Assembly: GCF_029057325.1 (NCBI RefSeq)
Contig: NZ_JAICZW010000029.1
Location: forward strand, 1 to 38,032
Length of the DNA stretch: 38,032 nucleotides
From: Bacteroides sp.
GTDB lineage: Bacteria; Bacteroidota; Bacteroidia; Bacteroidales; Bacteroidaceae
Direction of reading: 5' to 3'
The notes beneath the pieces are model-generated. The model was not told the origin of the DNA. It ran no database searches and was given only the letters and a program-made list of their open reading frames with translations. The translations under genes and the position numbers were made by a program. Shown here one piece after another: positions 1-7,205 of this stretch. Position 1 is the first letter of the stretch. Each line of letters begins with the position of its first letter.

Positions 1-11
1 GGTAAATAGAA

Positions 12-50
12 GAAGGGGGGTGTGTCAATCTTGAATCAACCCCCTCTTTT
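12..50 (+). terminator. Probable Rho-independent terminator of an upstream gene outside the window
   Basis: A GGGGGT run (16-21) pairs with ACCCCC (39-44) across a 17-nt loop, and a T-rich stretch follows at 45-53. This has the form of an intrinsic terminator for a plus-strand gene lying before the window. The stem is short, so confidence is moderate. Confidence 0.5.
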
Positions 51-180
51 TCTTTGGGCTTCATGATTTCTCTGATGTGACTGCAAATCGGCTGTCGGGT
101 TGTCATCAGGTAAAAACGGATGGCGGTTGCTGTATGGATGGGATAGAGGGAAATCCCCCCTATATTCCCCGGTTTGACAG

Positions 181-268
181 ACACTTGCGTCTGTCGTCTC
201 AAACACTTGTGTCTGTCGGCTTGAACACTTGTGTCTGTCACGTTGAACACAAGTGTCTGTCAAATCGT
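181..268. repeat. Four tandem 22-bp units in the leader of the BlaI-like gene
   Basis: Units start at 181, 203, 225 and 247. Each begins with a version of ACACTTGTGTCTGTC followed by 7 variable bases. In the last unit the core reads ACACAAGTGT, the reverse complement of ACACTTGTGT in units 2 and 3. The first unit, with GACAG at 176-180, forms a near-perfect dyad (GACAGACAC/GCGTCTGTC). The 22-bp period is close to two helical turns, so all sites would lie on one face of the DNA. Function is unknown; an array of protein-binding sites is an inference. Confidence 0.7.
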
Positions 269-340
269 TTTTCAATATCTGATAATCAGTGCATTAAGAA
301 GCTCAGGAAGCAGGCCTGCGAATTAATTCCGCCAACGGGT

Positions 341-359
341 AAACTAAATCCTTTAGTTT
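341..359. promoter_or_regulatory. Dyad operator-like site 1 upstream of the BlaI-like repressor
   Basis: AAACTAAA (341-348) and TTTAGTTT (352-359) form a perfect 8-bp inverted repeat around a 3-bp centre. It shares its core (AACTAAA N3 TTTAGTT) with a second dyad 44 bp downstream. BlaI/MecI-family dimers bind dyads in their own promoter regions, so autoregulation is a reasonable inference. Confidence 0.6.
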
Positions 360-384
360 CTTTTAACGAAATAAATTCGTTTAT

Positions 385-403
385 GAACTAAATTATTTAG
401 TTC
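385..403. promoter_or_regulatory. Dyad operator-like site 2 next to the BlaI-like start
   Basis: GAACTAAA (385-392) and TTTAGTTC (396-403) form a perfect 8-bp inverted repeat with a 3-bp spacer, ending 22 nt before the ATG at 426. A partial -7-like TTCTTTG (401-407) overlaps its right edge, so a bound repressor would block initiation. A separate dyad AACGAA/TTCGTT (365-381) lies between the two operators. Confidence 0.6.
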
Positions 404-425
404 TTTGCGGAAAACAAAGAACATT

Positions 426-794
426 ATGAAAGGACTGACTGCAAAAGAAGAAGAAATCATGGGCTTTTTCTGGACGAAAGGGCCGTTGTTCGTGAAGGAG
501 ATGCTGGCGTTCTATGAAGAGCCGAAGCCACACTTCAATACGCTCTCCACCATTGTGCGAGGGCTGGAAGAGAAGGGATTCCTGAGCCACCACACGTATG
601 GCAACACCTATCAATACTATCCGGTGGTGAGCGAAGAGGACTTCCGCAAGCGGACGCTGAAAAACGTCATCAGCAAGTATTTCAACAATTCCTATCTCAG
701 TGCCGTGTCGTCGCTGGTGAAGGAGGAAGACATCTCGCTGGAAGAGCTGAAGCAGCTGATAAGCGAGGTGGAAGAAGTGAATAGTAAATCGTAA
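426..794 (+). CDS. BlaI/MecI/CopY family transcriptional repressor
   Basis: A 122-residue winged-helix protein. The opening MKGLTAKEEEIM and the segment HFNTLSTIVRGLEEKGFL match the helix-turn-helix and recognition-helix region of the BlaI/MecI/CopY (penicillinase repressor) family, whose members are usually about 120 residues. I chose ATG 426; the frame is open from a TTG at 405, but that would add a non-family N-terminus. It lies 13 nt before an M56 membrane protease, the usual repressor-sensor pairing in which the activated protease leads to repressor cleavage. Two matching dyads upstream suggest autoregulation. No beta-lactamase is nearby, so the controlled process is probably not classical penicillin resistance. 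Confidence 0.88.
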   Translation: MKGLTAKEEEIMGFFWTKGPLFVKEMLAFYEEPKPHFNTLSTIVRGLEEKGFLSHHTYGNTYQYYPVVSEEDFRKRTLKNVISKYFNNSYLSAVSSLVKEEDISLEELKQLISEVEEVNSKS

Positions 795-807
795 ATCCCT
801 TCCTCTT

Positions 808-2709
808 ATGGGCCTCTTCTTCGTTTACATACTCAAATCATCGGTTTGTCTGGCGGTGTTCTACCTGTTCTACCGTCTGTTGCTGGCACGTGAGACTTTC
901 CACCGCTTCAACCGCTTTGCACTGCTGGGCATCTTGTTGCTGTCGTGCCTGTTGCCCCTGACCGAAGTGACCGTGGAGCAGGAGTCGGAGGTGCACCAGA
1001 CCATGCTGACGCTGGAGCAACTGCTGCTGATGGCGGATGCGGCTTCTGTCACAGAGGTAGGGGCGGATGCGGAAGTGGCGACATCCATCTGGATAGAAGG
1101 GATGTTGTTGGTCTATTTGGCCGGAATCGTTTTCTTTGCCTGCTGCAACGTATGCTCGCTGGTACGGCTGTTGATGCTGCTCCGGTCGGGCAGGAGGGAG
1201 GCTATAGACCGTTATCTGCCGGGCAGGAAAGAGTGGGTCAGGCTGGTGGTGCACCGTCGCGACATCTCCCCGTTCAGCTGGATGGGCTACATCGTCCTGT
1301 CGCAGGCGGACCTGGAGGAGAACGGGCGGGAAATCCTTATCCACGAGCTTGCCCATATCCATAACCGGCACTCCTGGGACCTGCTGGTGGCGGATATCTG
1401 CATCTTCTTCCAGTGGTTCAATCCGGCTTCGTGGTTGCTGAAGCAGGAACTGCAGAACATCCATGAGTTTGAGGCGGATGAGACGGTCATCAAGGAGGGC
1501 GTGAATGCGAAACAATATCAACTATTATTAATAAAAAAAGCTGTCGGCACAAGGCTCTACTCTATGGCCAACAGCTTTAATCACAGTAAACTTAAAAAAC
1601 GTATCACTATGATGATGAAAGAAAAATCAAGTCCGTGGGCACGTTTGAAGTATCTCTATGTACTTCCGGTAGCTGCCGTTGCAGTGACAGCTTTTGCCCG
1701 TCCCGAGGTCTCCGACAAGGTGGAGGAGATTTCAGCCGTCAAAGTTAATGATTTGGCAGCAATTGTAGAAACAAAAGTGGCGGAAAGTGTGGGTGACACC
1801 CTGAAACCCGCCAATGTGAAGTATGTGCCGATCGAAGTCGGCGAGGAGTTGAAGGGAACGCCGGTCTTTGAGGTGGTGGAGGAGATGCCCGAATTTCCCG
1901 ATGGCGGCGTGTCCGGCCTGATGGATTATTTCAGGAAAAACATGCGTTATCCCGAAGCCGCCAAAAAGAAAGGAATGCAGGGACGTGTCGTCATGCAGTT
2001 TGTGGTGGACAAGGATGGCAGCATCCGGAATGCGAAGATCCTTCGTGCGGTGGACGAGGCACTTGATGCCGAAGCATTGCGTCTGATAAACAGCATGCCG
2101 AAGTGGAAACCGGGTAGGCAGAAGGGCGAACCGGTGGCGGTGAAATATACGGTGCCGGTGATGTTCAAGTTGGATGGTGAGGATGCGGAAAGCTCCTCCA
2201 TCGGAAAAAAGCTATTGCGCATTTCGGGAGAGGATGAGCCCCTGTACATTGTGGATGGAAAAGAGGTGACTCCGAAGATTATGGAAGCGCTGAAGTCCGA
2301 TAGGATAGAGGGTATAACAGTGTTGAAAGACAAACAGGCGGTGGAGCTCTATGGCGACAAGGCAAAAAACGGAGTGATATTGATAACCCTGAAGAAAGAG
2401 GGGAGTCCTTCTGTTGCAGGCGCGCCCATGAAGGAGGGCGAAGTGTCTGAGAAAGAGGGTTTGCGTGTGACGGTGGTCGGAACCCTGATGAAGGTGGAAG
2501 GCAAAGTGGTGGACGAGCAGGGCGAACCTGTTGTCGGTGCCTCTATCTTGCTGGAAGGGACCAAAAAAGGGACGGTGACCGATGTGGATGGCAACTTCAG
2601 GCTTTCCGTGCCCGCCAATGATGCCGTGCTGGTGGTTTCGTATATCGGCATGGCGACCGTCAAGGTGAAGGCGCAGCCTAAACTGACAGTCGCGCTGAAA
2701 GGCGAATAA
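808..2709 (+). CDS. BlaR1/MecR1-type M56 membrane metallopeptidase with TonB-C and SusC-like C-terminal domains
   Basis: A 633-residue inner-membrane sensor protease. Hydrophobic segments lie near residues 1-25, 38-53, 96-118 and 282-300. The zinc site is HELAH at 179-183, with a downstream HEFEAD (219-224) supplying the usual third-ligand Glu. After the last membrane span comes a TonB C-terminal-type domain (about 360-456, with the MRYPEAAKKKGMQG segment), then a plug-like stretch with LYIVDGKEV (about 470-530), and finally a carboxypeptidase-regulatory-like domain (about 563-633, GEPVVGASILLEGTKKGT). There is no penicillin-binding sensor domain as in classical BlaR1. The last domain closely resembles the N-terminal domain of SusC at 33078. 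By family knowledge it should relay an envelope signal to the adjacent repressor; the ligand is unknown. Confidence 0.88.
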   Translation: MGLFFVYILKSSVCLAVFYLFYRLLLARETFHRFNRFALLGILLLSCLLPLTEVTVEQESEVHQTMLTLEQLLLMADAASVTEVGADAEVATSIWIEGMLLVYLAGIVFFACCNVCSLVRLLMLLRSGRREAIDRYLPGRKEWVRLVVHRRDISPFSWMGYIVLSQADLEENGREILIHELAHIHNRHSWDLLVADICIFFQWFNPASWLLKQELQNIHEFEADETVIKEGVNAKQYQLLLIKKAVGTRLYSMANSFNHSKLKKRITMMMKEKSSPWARLKYLYVLPVAAVAVTAFARPEVSDKVEEISAVKVNDLAAIVETKVAESVGDTLKPANVKYVPIEVGEELKGTPVFEVVEEMPEFPDGGVSGLMDYFRKNMRYPEAAKKKGMQGRVVMQFVVDKDGSIRNAKILRAVDEALDAEALRLINSMPKWKPGRQKGEPVAVKYTVPVMFKLDGEDAESSSIGKKLLRISGEDEPLYIVDGKEVTPKIMEALKSDRIEGITVLKDKQAVELYGDKAKNGVILITLKKEGSPSVAGAPMKEGEVSEKEGLRVTVVGTLMKVEGKVVDEQGEPVVGASILLEGTKKGTVTDVDGNFRLSVPANDAVLVVSYIGMATVKVKAQPKLTVALKGE

Positions 2710-2723
2710 CCTCTCTGACAATC

Positions 2724-3244
2724 ATGATAAAGAAAATTCTCTCTTTGTTTTTTATTATAATGGCCGTTTGGGCAGAGGTCGGCTCTGCCCAAACGGTTGC
2801 CAAGAAGTATTACCTGGTGGATGGGCTTTTCTTTGAAGAAAAGCCTTTCCGACATTTCGCGTGAAAGATACGGCAGGGAAGGAGTGGGGCAACGCTGAGG
2901 TGTCAGGTCGTCCCATGGTCTTGAATTTCTGGTACACCAGCTGCGGTCCCTGTATCGGCGAGATGCCGGAGCTGAACAAATGGGTGGAGCTTTATCCCGA
3001 TGTCACTTATCTTGCCACCACCTTCGACAGTGCCGCACAAATCAAGAAAATAGTGGAGAGCCGTCCGTTCCGTTTCACGCAGATAGCCGATGAATTATTT
3101 TTCTTCGATACTTTCCACGTAAGCGGTATGCCTGTCACGATACTGACAGATAAGAAAGGTATCATCCGTCACATAGAAGAAGGAACGGGGATGGCGAAAC
3201 TCAGGTATATGACTGACTTATTGAAGAGAATGGTTGAGGAATAA
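2724..3244 (+). pseudogene. Thioredoxin-like (TlpA/AhpC-TSA type) protein, frameshifted
   Basis: An exported thioredoxin-fold protein split by a one-base shift. Frame 1 starts at ATG 2724, encodes a signal peptide ending near VGSAQ, then KKYYLVDGLFFEEKPF, and stops at TGA 2862-2864. The rest (KDTAGKEWGNAEVSGRPMVLNFWYTSCGPCIGEMPELN...) is open from GTG 2861 in the next frame to TAA 3244. One extra C in the TTCC at 2848-2851 would restore a continuous reading (KPFPTFRVKDTAGKEW), a normal start for these domains. The active-site CGPC is intact. It follows the M56 gene by 14 nt and is probably co-transcribed. It could be a recent pseudogene or a sequencing error; I see no slippery heptamer for programmed frameshifting. 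Confidence 0.75.
2764..2796 (+). other. Perfect 13-bp hairpin inside the signal-peptide coding region of the thioredoxin-like gene
   Basis: CCGTTTGGGCAGA (2764-2776) and TCTGCCCAAACGG (2784-2796) are exact reverse complements around the 7-nt loop GGTCGGC. It lies 40 nt after the start codon and about 50 nt before the frameshift. It is not followed by a T-run. It may slow translation or affect mRNA stability; function is inferred only. Confidence 0.6.
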
Positions 3245-3278
3245 CCGGTTCTTTGCTCTGTTTCTCAAATAGAATCTT

Positions 3279-3286
3279 TATCTTTG
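3279..3286 (+). promoter_or_regulatory. Possible Bacteroides -7 element for the C45-type hydrolase gene
   Basis: TATCTTTG matches TAnnTTTG. A TTTG at 3252-3255 lies 23 nt upstream, slightly more than the usual 19-21 nt. Initiation here would leave a leader of about 60 nt before ATG 3356. Confidence 0.4.
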
Positions 3287-3355
3287 CTGTTGCATAAGTT
3301 TACCGCCGTAAAGTTTGCGACGGAAGATCTGTAAAATCCCTCATGATTATAGTTT

Positions 3356-4612
3356 ATGAAGAAAAGAGCGTTGCTTTTTGTGTTGTGTGCCCTGACTGCC
3401 GCATTCGGATGTCTGAATCCTGCGGCGGCTTGCACCTCTGCCGTTGTTTCGGGAAAGGTTACTCCCGATGGCCGTCCGTTGCTGTGGAAAAACCGTGATA
3501 CGGACTATCTGCGAAACCATGTCGCATACGTGAAAGGCGAGAAGTATGACTTCATTGCCGACGTGAACAGTGACAACTTCCCCGGCTTGAAAGAGGCGTG
3601 GATAGGAACCAACTCAGCCGGCTTTGCCTTGATGAATACCCAATCTTATAATCTGGTTGACGTGAAGGAGGGCGAAGAGCGCGGTGCCGCCAACGGCAGG
3701 ATTATCTACCGCGCGTTGGAGGTCTGTGCCACGGTGGAGGAGTTCCGCCATTTTCTGGATACCATCGCCAAGCCCAGTCTGATAGAGGCGAACTTCGGGG
3801 TCATTGATGCCCGGGGTGGTGCCGCTATGTTCGAGGTGGACTACCATCGGTATGTGATGTATGATGCCAATGACCCGAAAGACGCTCCCCATGGCTACAT
3901 TGCCCGCACCAACTTCTCGTTGACGGGCGAGGTGAACCAAGGCGCAGGTTATGTGCGCTACATGGAGGCGGAGCAGGTGCTGATGAAGGCTTCGGCCACG
4001 GGTGGCATCACGCCGCAGGGCATTTTCAACGACCTTTCCCGCTCTTTCCATAACTGCATGCTCGACATCGACCTGAAGAGCGGCGATTACAACCGTCCGA
4101 AGGCCTCCGGTTGGTTCGTTGACCAGGATTTCATTTCCCGTAACAGCACCTCGTGCTCGGTTGTGGTGCAGGGCGTGAAGCCGGGTGAGAATGCCGAGCT
4201 GACAACGATGTGGGCGCTGTTAGGCTATCCTCCCACGGGTGTCGCCCTGCCGTTGTGGGTGAAGGATGCTTCCCGACTTCTTCCATCGATGGTCTGTTTC
4301 AGCAAGGCAGATGCCGCCGCTCCGTTGAGCGCCAGTTCGCTTCGCCTCGCCGGTCGTGTATTCTGTTACCATCAAGGGATGGGCACCGACCGCTATCTGA
4401 ACTGGGAGAGACTGTACAGCCCTTCGAAAGGGGACGGTTACATGACACGGCTTGCCCCTGTTGAGGCAGAGGTGTTCCGTCGTACAATGCCGCTGCTCGA
4501 GGGTTGGCGTGCACAAGGAGGAATCGATGTAAAAGAGATGCAGCGGTTGTATCAGGAGCTGGCAGAACCGATTATGTCGGCCTATAAACAGCTTGTTGAA
4601 GAGGGATGGTAG
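3356..4612 (+). CDS. Secreted Ntn-hydrolase, C45/choloylglycine-hydrolase-like (acyltransferase/amidohydrolase)
   Basis: 418 residues. The signal peptide (MKKRALLFVLCALTAAFGCLN) ends at PAAA, directly before Cys26, so cleavage would expose Cys as the N-terminal nucleophile, as in Ntn-hydrolases of the penicillin-V-acylase, choloylglycine-hydrolase and isopenicillin-N acyltransferase families. CTSAVVSGKVTPDGRPLLWKNRDTD and the later WIGTNSAGFALMNTQS follow the pattern of C45-like enzymes that cut linear amide bonds. Expected location is periplasm or outer surface; the substrate cannot be read from sequence (acyl-amino acids, N-acyl amides and bile-salt conjugates are family options). It probably has its own promoter, and it converges on miaA with a 10-bp gap. 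Confidence 0.78.
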   Translation: MKKRALLFVLCALTAAFGCLNPAAACTSAVVSGKVTPDGRPLLWKNRDTDYLRNHVAYVKGEKYDFIADVNSDNFPGLKEAWIGTNSAGFALMNTQSYNLVDVKEGEERGAANGRIIYRALEVCATVEEFRHFLDTIAKPSLIEANFGVIDARGGAAMFEVDYHRYVMYDANDPKDAPHGYIARTNFSLTGEVNQGAGYVRYMEAEQVLMKASATGGITPQGIFNDLSRSFHNCMLDIDLKSGDYNRPKASGWFVDQDFISRNSTSCSVVVQGVKPGENAELTTMWALLGYPPTGVALPLWVKDASRLLPSMVCFSKADAAAPLSASSLRLAGRVFCYHQGMGTDRYLNWERLYSPSKGDGYMTRLAPVEAEVFRRTMPLLEGWRAQGGIDVKEMQRLYQELAEPIMSAYKQLVEEGW

Positions 4613-4622
4613 GGACCACCGT

Positions 4623-5531
4623 TTATTGTCCGCCCTCGATTCTTTCTTGAAGATATGCCTTAATCTCCGCTTCTTGTTCCGGGTGGAACCATCGAACCTC
4701 TTCGTCCCGCTTGAACCAGGTCATCTGTTTGCGGGAATAGATGCGTGAGTTTTGCTTTATCTTTTCGATGGCGAAGGGCAGTGTCCATTCACCGTCCAAG
4801 TATTTGAACATTTCCTTGTAGCCCACCGTGTTCAGTGAGTTGAGGTTCCGGTAGGGATATACCCGGCGTGCCTCTTCCATCAATCCGTCCTCCATCATTT
4901 GTTCTACACGGCGGTTGATGCGGTCGTAGAGTTCTTCGCGGTCGCGGGTCAGTCCGATTTTGAGGATGCGGAAGGGGCGCTCTTTCTTCGGACCGGTGCG
5001 GAAGGAGGTATAGGTTTTTCCTGTCAAGTAGCAAACCTCCAGGGCGTGGATGACACGTTTGGGGTTCTTTAAATCGACAATCTTGTAATATGCCGGGTCT
5101 AATAGTTTGAGTTCGGCACACAACTGTTCCAGTCCTTCCGTCTCATATTTGTGCAGCATCAGTTGACGGGTGTCGGTATCTACGGTCGGGATGTCGTCGA
5201 TACCCTTGCAGATGGCATCCACATACATCATCGAACCGCCGGTCAGCAGCACGGTGTCTTGCTCGTTGAACAATGTTTCGAGGAGTTCCAGTACATCGGT
5301 TTCGTATTGGGCGGCACTGTAGTAGTCGGTCAGTTTCAGTGTGCCCACAAGGTAGTGTCGCACACGCCGCAATTGTTCAGGGGTGGGGGCGGCTGTACCT
5401 ATCTTCAGGTCGGCATAAAGTTGTCGCGAGTCGGCCGAGATGATGCAAGTGCCGAATTGCTCTGCCAGTCGGAGGCTCAACTCTGTCTTGCCTACTCCGG
5501 TAGGACCGATAAGTACGATGAGTGTGTGCAT
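4623..5531 (-). CDS. miaA: tRNA dimethylallyltransferase MiaA
   Basis: 302 residues, normal length for MiaA, which adds dimethylallyl to N6 of A37 in tRNAs reading UNN codons. The P-loop GPTGVGKT is at residues 9-16, the conserved [14 protein letters not shown] follows at about 35-48, and [21 protein letters not shown] is the substrate-channel region. The C-terminal [14 protein letters not shown] is also typical. It is last in the minus-strand gene series, about 100 nt after the pRiA4b ORF-3-like gene, with a 12-bp imperfect hairpin in the gap. Confidence 0.95.
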   Translation of the reverse strand: MHTLIVLIGPTGVGKTELSLRLAEQFGTCIISADSRQLYADLKIGTAAPTPEQLRRVRHYLVGTLKLTDYYSAAQYETDVLELLETLFNEQDTVLLTGGSMMYVDAICKGIDDIPTVDTDTRQLMLHKYETEGLEQLCAELKLLDPAYYKIVDLKNPKRVIHALEVCYLTGKTYTSFRTGPKKERPFRILKIGLTRDREELYDRINRRVEQMMEDGLMEEARRVYPYRNLNSLNTVGYKEMFKYLDGEWTLPFAIEKIKQNSRIYSRKQMTWFKRDEEVRWFHPEQEAEIKAYLQERIEGGQ

Positions 5532-5570
5532 GGAAGTTTTTCTTGAGTTTGTGGGTTCTTGGGGGGATAA

Positions 5571-5615
5571 GTGGATGGGCGGCAGTTCAGCTTAGCGACC
5601 TTCCCGCTCATCCAC
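5571..5615. repeat. Imperfect hairpin between miaA and the pRiA4b-like gene
   Basis: GTGGATGGGCGG (5571-5582) pairs with CCGCTCATCCAC (5604-5615), 11 of 12 positions complementary, around a 21-nt loop. It is one of a series of inverted repeats sitting in intra-operon gaps in this window. Confidence 0.55.
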
Positions 5616-5630
5616 TCATCTGCTTACTAT

Positions 5631-6191
5631 TTAATATGCTTCATCATCGTAAGGATTGCCGCCGGAGCCTTCGTCAAAGCCGTCGAAGCCATCCTTGTCG
5701 AAGTCTTCCATGTCGAAATCCTGGTCTCCGTAGAAGTTCTCGTCCAAGTCGAGGGAGCTGCCGGCAGCTGTCAATTCTTCAAAATCGACTGTTTGCTTGG
5801 GAGCTTCACCTGTCTTCTTGCTGCATTTGGCACCGTTTATCTCTTTGCCGGTGATGATTTCAGACAATTCGATGAAGAAGCATCGCTCTGTCATGTAGTC
5901 GAACACATAGAGAAGTTTCTGCTTTTCATCTTCCACCAATTCGCTTAGCTGGGTCTCTTTCATCACCCAGCTGTCTATTTCCGGATTGTCATCCATTTCT
6001 TCCAGTGTGACCTCTTTTTCTTTCTCCCAATATTCATCGCAGATGAAGAAAGAAGTCATTTGGTCGTTGGTATAGCCTACCGACTTCAGGATTGCTTCAT
6101 GGAAGTCGTAGAAAGTTGCTTCCGGGTCTATTTGTATTTCTCGGATAAAGTCGTCCACTTCATCAGAGATGATTGTAAATCTGTAAACCAT
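5631..6191 (-). CDS. pRiA4b ORF-3-like (IS1096 TnpR-like) domain protein
   Basis: 186 residues beginning MVYRFTIISDEVDDFIREIQIDPEATFYDFHEAILKSVGY, the usual opening of the plasmid pRiA4b ORF-3-like family. FFICDEYWEKEKEVTLEEM and LLYVFDYMTERCFFIELSEI are further family segments. The C-terminal 40 residues are very acidic (Asp/Glu/Gly rich) and probably disordered. Some members are annotated as IS1096 passenger TnpR, but there is no transposase or terminal repeat here, so it is more likely a resident gene of unknown function. Confidence 0.75.
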   Translation of the reverse strand: MVYRFTIISDEVDDFIREIQIDPEATFYDFHEAILKSVGYTNDQMTSFFICDEYWEKEKEVTLEEMDDNPEIDSWVMKETQLSELVEDEKQKLLYVFDYMTERCFFIELSEIITGKEINGAKCSKKTGEAPKQTVDFEELTAAGSSLDLDENFYGDQDFDMEDFDKDGFDGFDEGSGGNPYDDEAY

Positions 6192-6195
6192 GGTG

Positions 6196-6300
6196 ATTTG
6201 TAATTTGTAATTTATGATTTCAGATTTTAGATTTCAGATTCATTGCCGATGACCATGCTTGAAATCACAAATCATAAATCTGAAATCATAAATCTAAAAG
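6196..6300. repeat. AT-rich stem-loop repeat (ATTTATGATTTCAGATT family) between the pRiA4b-like gene and lpxA
   Basis: ATTTATGATTTCAGATTT at 6210-6227 is perfectly complementary to 6276-6293, giving an 18-bp stem around a 48-nt loop. Partial copies of the motif extend both arms. The same motif recurs at 7085-7205, 22083-22176 and 26137-26250. Confidence 0.7.
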
Positions 6301-6305
6301 TTCTA

Positions 6306-7082
6306 TTATTTTCCTGCGGGAATAATGCCGCGTGCCGATTCGCGTATAAAGTTTACGATATAGTTGATTTCGGGAGTCATTTCCATTTCTTCCTCAATCT
6401 TCTTCAAGGCGTTGGTGATGTTCAGTCCGCTTTGATAGATGATGCGGTAGGCATCATGGATTTTCTCGATGGCTTCGTTGGAGAATCCGCGGCGTCGCAA
6501 GCCCACAATGTTGATACCTGCATAGCAGATGGGTTCGCGTCCGGCGATGATGTATGGCGGAACATCCTTGCTGAAGCGGCAGCCGCCTTGTATCATGCCA
6601 TATCCGCCCACCCGGCAGAACTGGTGCATCAATACGCCTCCACTAATGATGGAGTTGTCGTCGATGACGATTTCGCCTGCCATTTTGGTGGCATTGCCGA
6701 TGATGCATCCGTTGCCTACAATGGCATCGTGAGCCACATGCACACCCTCCATCAGGAGGTTGTTGCTGCCGACGATGGTCTTGCCTTTTGCCGCCGTACC
6801 ACGGTTGATGGTCACGTTCTCACGTATCGTGTTGTTATCACCTATTTCAGCGGTGGTCTCTTCTCCTTTGAATTTCAAATCTTGCGGGATAGCACCGATG
6901 ACGGCTCCGGGGAAAATGGTATTTCCGTTGCCGATACGTGCGCCATACAGGATGCTGGCGTTTGCCATAATTTTGTTATTATCGCCGATTACCACATTCT
7001 TATCAATGAAAACAAACGGAGCAATCTCTACGTTTTCCCCGATTTTGGCTTCGGGATGGATATACGCTAAGGGACTAATCAT
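6306..7082 (-). CDS. lpxA: Acyl-ACP--UDP-N-acetylglucosamine O-acyltransferase LpxA
   Basis: 258 residues, close to the E. coli enzyme. It carries out the first step of lipid A synthesis, moving a 3-hydroxyacyl chain from ACP to O-3 of UDP-GlcNAc in the cytoplasm. The N-terminal two thirds is a left-handed beta-helix of hexapeptide repeats (IGDNNKI, IGNGNTI, VGNGCII). The VHVAHDAIVGN segment places the catalytic His at residue 118. A helical C-terminal domain follows. It lies downstream of lpxD and lpxC-fabZ, so the three early lipid A steps are encoded together, with a repeat-filled gap before it. Confidence 0.95.
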   Translation of the reverse strand: MISPLAYIHPEAKIGENVEIAPFVFIDKNVVIGDNNKIMANASILYGARIGNGNTIFPGAVIGAIPQDLKFKGEETTAEIGDNNTIRENVTINRGTAAKGKTIVGSNNLLMEGVHVAHDAIVGNGCIIGNATKMAGEIVIDDNSIISGGVLMHQFCRVGGYGMIQGGCRFSKDVPPYIIAGREPICYAGINIVGLRRRGFSNEAIEKIHDAYRIIYQSGLNITNALKKIEEEMEMTPEINYIVNFIRESARGIIPAGK

Positions 7083-7084
7083 GT

Positions 7085-7205
7085 TAATTATTTATGATTT
7101 TAGATTTATGATTTCAGATTCTAGAAGATTTCAGATTTATGATTTCTATGTATCGTTTATGAACTGATAGTGATATAAATCATAAATCTAAAATCTGAAA
7201 TCTTA
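7085..7205. repeat. AT-rich repeat patch between lpxA and lpxC-fabZ
   Basis: Several copies of TTTATGATTT and GATTTCAGATTT lie in one orientation on the left (7090-7145) and in the opposite orientation on the right (7177-7203). A 14-bp block (AAGATTTCAGATTT, 7125-7138) pairs with the right edge. Same family as the patch at 6196. Confidence 0.65.

Noticed and set aside
181-268. CRISPR array
   Set aside because: The units are 22 bp in direct contact with only 7 variable bases; there are no spacers and no cas genes.
77-391. Open frame through the 22-bp repeats
   Set aside because: It translates the repeat array and operators and has no protein-like sequence.
2861-3244. Thioredoxin-like gene starting independently at GTG 2861
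   Set aside because: That start removes the signal peptide and first strand, which are present just upstream in the neighbouring frame; a frameshift explains both halves.
5631-6191. Insertion-sequence passenger gene (IS1096 TnpR)
   Set aside because: No transposase, terminal repeats or target duplication surround it, so the mobile-element label reflects only a family name.
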